Positions 61,989 through 64,000 of a stretch of 64,000 nt of DNA are shown in pieces (the first letter of the stretch is position 1; the number at the start of each line of letters is the position of its first letter). The notes under the pieces were generated by a model. It was given only the letters and a program-made list of their open reading frames with translations, did not search any database and had not been told where the DNA came from. The translations under genes and the position numbers were made by a program. Source of the DNA: a bacterium HR19 (GTDB lineage Bacteria > Calescibacteriota > Calescibacteriia > Calescibacteriales > Calescibacteriaceae); NCBI GenBank assembly GCA_002898315.1, contig BEHV01000002.1:162729-226728 (forward strand), given 5' to 3'.

Positions 61989-62459
61989 CTACTTTAATAT
62001 TAAATTTTCTCTGAGAATGTTTTTCAACCTTCTCTTATTAATTTTGGTCTGTTGAAGAAGCATTTTCACTTTTTGAATATCTTTCTCTCTCCCAGCTCTC
62101 AGAAAAATTGCAATCAGATGTTCAGACGAAAAAACTTTGTTGGGGATACCCTCGTAAGTTATTCCTTTTGCATTTTTTATTCCTTCTTCTTCAAGTTCGT
62201 CGGCGACTATAAACTGAACTGGTACACCCTCAATCACAATATGCTCGTCTTTCCATTTATATCCTTTTGATTTCAGGTAGTCATAAATAGGAGTAAGGTC
62301 AATAATTTTGCCGGATTGTTTTATGGTAATAAAAATATCAAGGTCATAAGTCAAGAACGGTTCTGCATAAAAAAGTGTCGCAATTCCACCACCGATTGCA
62401 TAATCATCAATCACCCCTTTATCTTTGAGTTCATTTATAACTTCAGGGGTTTTTCTCAT
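61989..62459 (-). CDS. AbiEii-like nucleotidyltransferase-fold protein
   Basis: 156 residues. The pattern YAIGGGIATLFYAEP (20-34) followed by LTYDLDIFI with the Asp39-x-Asp41 pair is the minimal nucleotidyltransferase core of the AbiEii/AbiGii toxin superfamily. The later block EHIVIEGVPVQFIVADE is shared by a group of small chromosomal homologues. It may transfer nucleotides to RNA or protein in a defence or stress role. It is the first gene of a two-gene unit with the 62-residue protein. Confidence 0.72.
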   Translation of the reverse strand: MRKTPEVINELKDKGVIDDYAIGGGIATLFYAEPFLTYDLDIFITIKQSGKIIDLTPIYDYLKSKGYKWKDEHIVIEGVPVQFIVADELEEEGIKNAKGITYEGIPNKVFSSEHLIAIFLRAGREKDIQKVKMLLQQTKINKRRLKNILRENLILK

Positions 62460-62576
62460 CTCCTTCTTTTCTCTCTTTAATTTTAGTTTCCTCTTGGCGA
62501 TTCCTTAATTAGTCCCAAATCTTTTTTCCTGCTATCTTTCGTTTTTTCTGTTCTTCGCTTTTATTTCAAAATAGTT

Positions 62577-62969
62577 CTACCACCTCTTAATCTTAATGCA
62601 CGCCTTATATTTCCTATCACACCGAAAACCTATTGGACAATCAAAATCACTTTCACAATCACCCTCATACCGAGGATAAATGCTTTCAGGTCTCGGGAGA
62701 ACTGGTTTTGGTATATTATATTCATCTACTACTTTCATACAAGTTCCATAACTCTTATAAGGTGGTTTTACGCAGTAATAACCTATTCCACAGTCAAAAT
62801 CTGAACTACATCCTCCCACACAAACACCATAATCATCGTAGGGAGATTTCACACAGTATTGACCTGTGTCGCAATCAAAATCTGACTCACATATTACTAT
62901 CTTTTTGCTCCATACATAAGCTGGAATGCCAAGCAGAAAAACTATTACTATCTTGGTAATATGCTTCAT
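62577..62969 (-). CDS. Exported cysteine-rich SDFDC-repeat protein
   Basis: 130 residues from ATG 62969, set by the AAAGGAG site just upstream; a longer start at 62987 is possible. A signal peptide (about 1-21) is followed by three modules with the pattern C-x-SDFDC-x2-G-x2-C, the first two followed by (V)K-PP/SP-Y-x3-YG-x-C. The even number of cysteines per module suggests disulfide-bonded knots outside the cytoplasm, similar in style to cysteine-rich modules of myxobacterial surface proteins. It directly follows the beta-propeller gene. Confidence 0.72.
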   Translation of the reverse strand: MKHITKIVIVFLLGIPAYVWSKKIVICESDFDCDTGQYCVKSPYDDYGVCVGGCSSDFDCGIGYYCVKPPYKSYGTCMKVVDEYNIPKPVLPRPESIYPRYEGDCESDFDCPIGFRCDRKYKACIKIKRW

Positions 62970-62983
62970 AATTTCATCTCCTT

Positions 62984-64000
62984 TCATTTCAGTTTTGCTG
63001 ATTTCAAGACGCGTTTTACACTTAAACTACTTCCTTGAACTTCAAAAACCCACTTTGTGTATATGACATAACTTTCATCAGGAGTGGTGAAGTAATCGCC
63101 ACTAACACCGGTGTCAATAACTCCCTTTGTGCTTCCATCTAGGGATGTGAAAAGAAGTGAATAACTGCTCCACCAAGAAGAGCTCCAAGGAGCTTGCTCT
63201 CCCTTTTGATACAGAATTTTCCCTGCGCTCGGAAGAACGCGGAAGCTTCCCAGAACGTTAAGATCAGCAATAGTCGGCGAAGCCCCTTCTCTGAGGTCAG
63301 ATATGTATAAATAACCATCTTTCTCCCACACTATCTTACTCCCACCCGAATATATTTGGTAAGATACATTATCAATTGCAAAAATATCTGTCCCATCTGG
63401 GTTTAAAAAGATGATATAGTATCTGTAAGTCGAGCTGTCGCTACAGTATACGCGAATTTTCCCTATGTACGCTCCTTGAACGTCTCGGACAAATTCTGGG
63501 AAACCACAAGAAATATCTCCATATTTTTCTGAAATCTTACCGAGGAGATTTGCCACACCAGAACCATCTTCTTTTATGGAGAATAAATTATTCATATCAC
63601 CACCATAAACATAAACATATTTGCCATCGGGAGAAACAGAAATTCCGCTTACCAGAGCATCCACCTGACCTATAACCTGAGTTGATTTACCTTGATAGCT
63701 GAACTTCATAATTGCAATAGTTGCATTATTTGGAAATGGTTTCAGATAAAATAGAGCAATATTTTGAAAAGTGGAGTAACCCCGAACACCTTCTGCTACT
63801 ATATGAGTGCTTCCATCAAAGTAATATATGCGAGTTGATTCAGCAAAGTAAAGTTCATTTCCTACGCTCGTTATGTATCCGGGATAATAATAATAATCGG
63901 GATAATAATAATAATAATAATCTAAATCTTTTACTTTGCTTGTTGTTTCATTTTGATATGAGTAGAACCAGAGAGCTGACGATTTTCTATAAACTATTCC
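62984..64000 (-). CDS. Beta-propeller protein (5' end beyond window)
   Basis: The minus-strand frame is open from 62986 to the window edge, at least 338 codons, with no stop; the true start is beyond 64000. Repeats such as ISVSPDGKYVYVYGG and TPDESYVIYTKWVF indicate a TolB/WD40-like beta-propeller, probably exported. A run of tyrosines with prolines is encoded near 63886-63922 by TAT repeats. The cysteine-rich gene begins at or just after its stop. The internal ATG at 63709 is not a start, because propeller-like sequence continues upstream. Confidence 0.7.
   Translation of the reverse strand, partial: GIVYRKSSALWFYSYQNETTSKVKDLDYYYYYYPDYYYYPGYITSVGNELYFAESTRIYYFDGSTHIVAEGVRGYSTFQNIALFYLKPFPNNATIAIMKFSYQGKSTQVIGQVDALVSGISVSPDGKYVYVYGGDMNNLFSIKEDGSGVANLLGKISEKYGDISCGFPEFVRDVQGAYIGKIRVYCSDSSTYRYYIIFLNPDGTDIFAIDNVSYQIYSGGSKIVWEKDGYLYISDLREGASPTIADLNVLGSFRVLPSAGKILYQKGEQAPWSSSWWSSYSLLFTSLDGSTKGVIDTGVSGDYFTTPDESYVIYTKWVFEVQGSSLSVKRVLKSAKLK
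63884..63922 (-). repeat. In-frame TAT trinucleotide repeat coding poly-Tyr
   Basis: Two runs of the triplet (ATA on the plus strand), one of four and one of six copies, each closed by ATC and separated by GGG. On the minus strand they encode runs of six and four tyrosines separated by Pro-Asp. As the unit is three bases, slippage would change the length of the tyrosine tract without breaking the frame. Confidence 0.85.

Noticed and set aside
63707-63709. ATG 63709 as start of the beta-propeller gene
   Set aside because: The frame stays open to the window edge with propeller-like sequence, so the gene is longer and truncated by the window.
1-64000. CRISPR array, insertion sequence, prophage or rRNA
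   Set aside because: No regularly spaced direct repeats of CRISPR length, transposase, integrase, phage structural gene or rRNA sequence was seen.

Overview
The window is a compact, AT-rich bacterial chromosome segment with no gene-free stretch above 300 bases. The organism looks diderm: it has a TamB-like protein, an O-antigen-type ABC exporter and several proteins that read as outer-membrane beta-barrels or lipoproteins. It also looks respiratory, with complex I subunits J-N, a MenA-type prenyltransferase and an SdhC-like membrane protein. I cannot name the phylum; no rRNA or standard marker set is present. The gene mix (type-4 uracil-DNA glycosylase, actinobacterial-type SdhC-like protein, DPPR-synthase-like UbiA, DsrE2/TusA, myxococcal-type PilZ) suggests a deep-branching or uncultivated lineage, which is inference only.

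Layout. 0.1-4 kb: ClpB disaggregase, a hotdog thioesterase and an orphan SdhC-like protein. 4-9 kb: surface polysaccharide genes (two GT2 glycosyltransferases opposite a Wzt/Wzm exporter) and a third ABC ATPase. 9-17 kb: ThiI, CstA, an MtaB-like methylthiotransferase, a repeat protein cut by an in-frame TAG, and a DPPR-synthase-like UbiA. 17-22.7 kb: tRNA-Pro, thioredoxin, SufD-like, a GGDEF cyclase, TrpF, a YfiH-type protein, tRNA-Leu and a FIST sensor. 22.7-26.1 kb: two membrane coiled-coil proteins that resemble degenerate chemoreceptor signalling domains. 26.2-31.8 kb: nuoJKLMN. 31.8-42 kb: UDG, TamB, Lon, PNPase, YebC and tRNA-Tyr. 42-49 kb: envelope proteins of unknown function, PmbA, YjbQ, tRNA-Thr, L21, MenA, MATE and HisH. 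49-52.6 kb: a Shine-Dalgarno-led acyl-CoA dehydrogenase/dehydrogenase/SDR operon. 52.6-60.4 kb: MltG, ZIP and CDF metal transporters, a DUF255-like protein, Der, Tmk, PilZ, TusA and DsrE2. 60.5-64 kb: tRNA-Ser, a beta-barrel protein, an AbiEii-like pair, a cysteine-rich exported protein and a beta-propeller that runs off the window.

Three features of gene organisation stand out. (1) All five tRNA genes are followed, 10-14 nt after the discriminator base, by a codirectional protein start with no Shine-Dalgarno sequence, so tRNA maturation would release an almost leaderless mRNA. (2) Many other starts lie 5-10 nt behind a TANNNT box (leaderless style), while a second set of genes (the acyl-CoA operon, nuoL/nuoM, dsrE2/tusA, lon, yebC) has clear GGAGG-type sites. 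(3) All nine convergent gene junctions are either overlapping or at most 23 nt apart, leaving no room for ordinary intergenic terminators. The least understood genes are the FIST plus two pseudo-chemoreceptor proteins and the interrupted GNDxY repeat protein.
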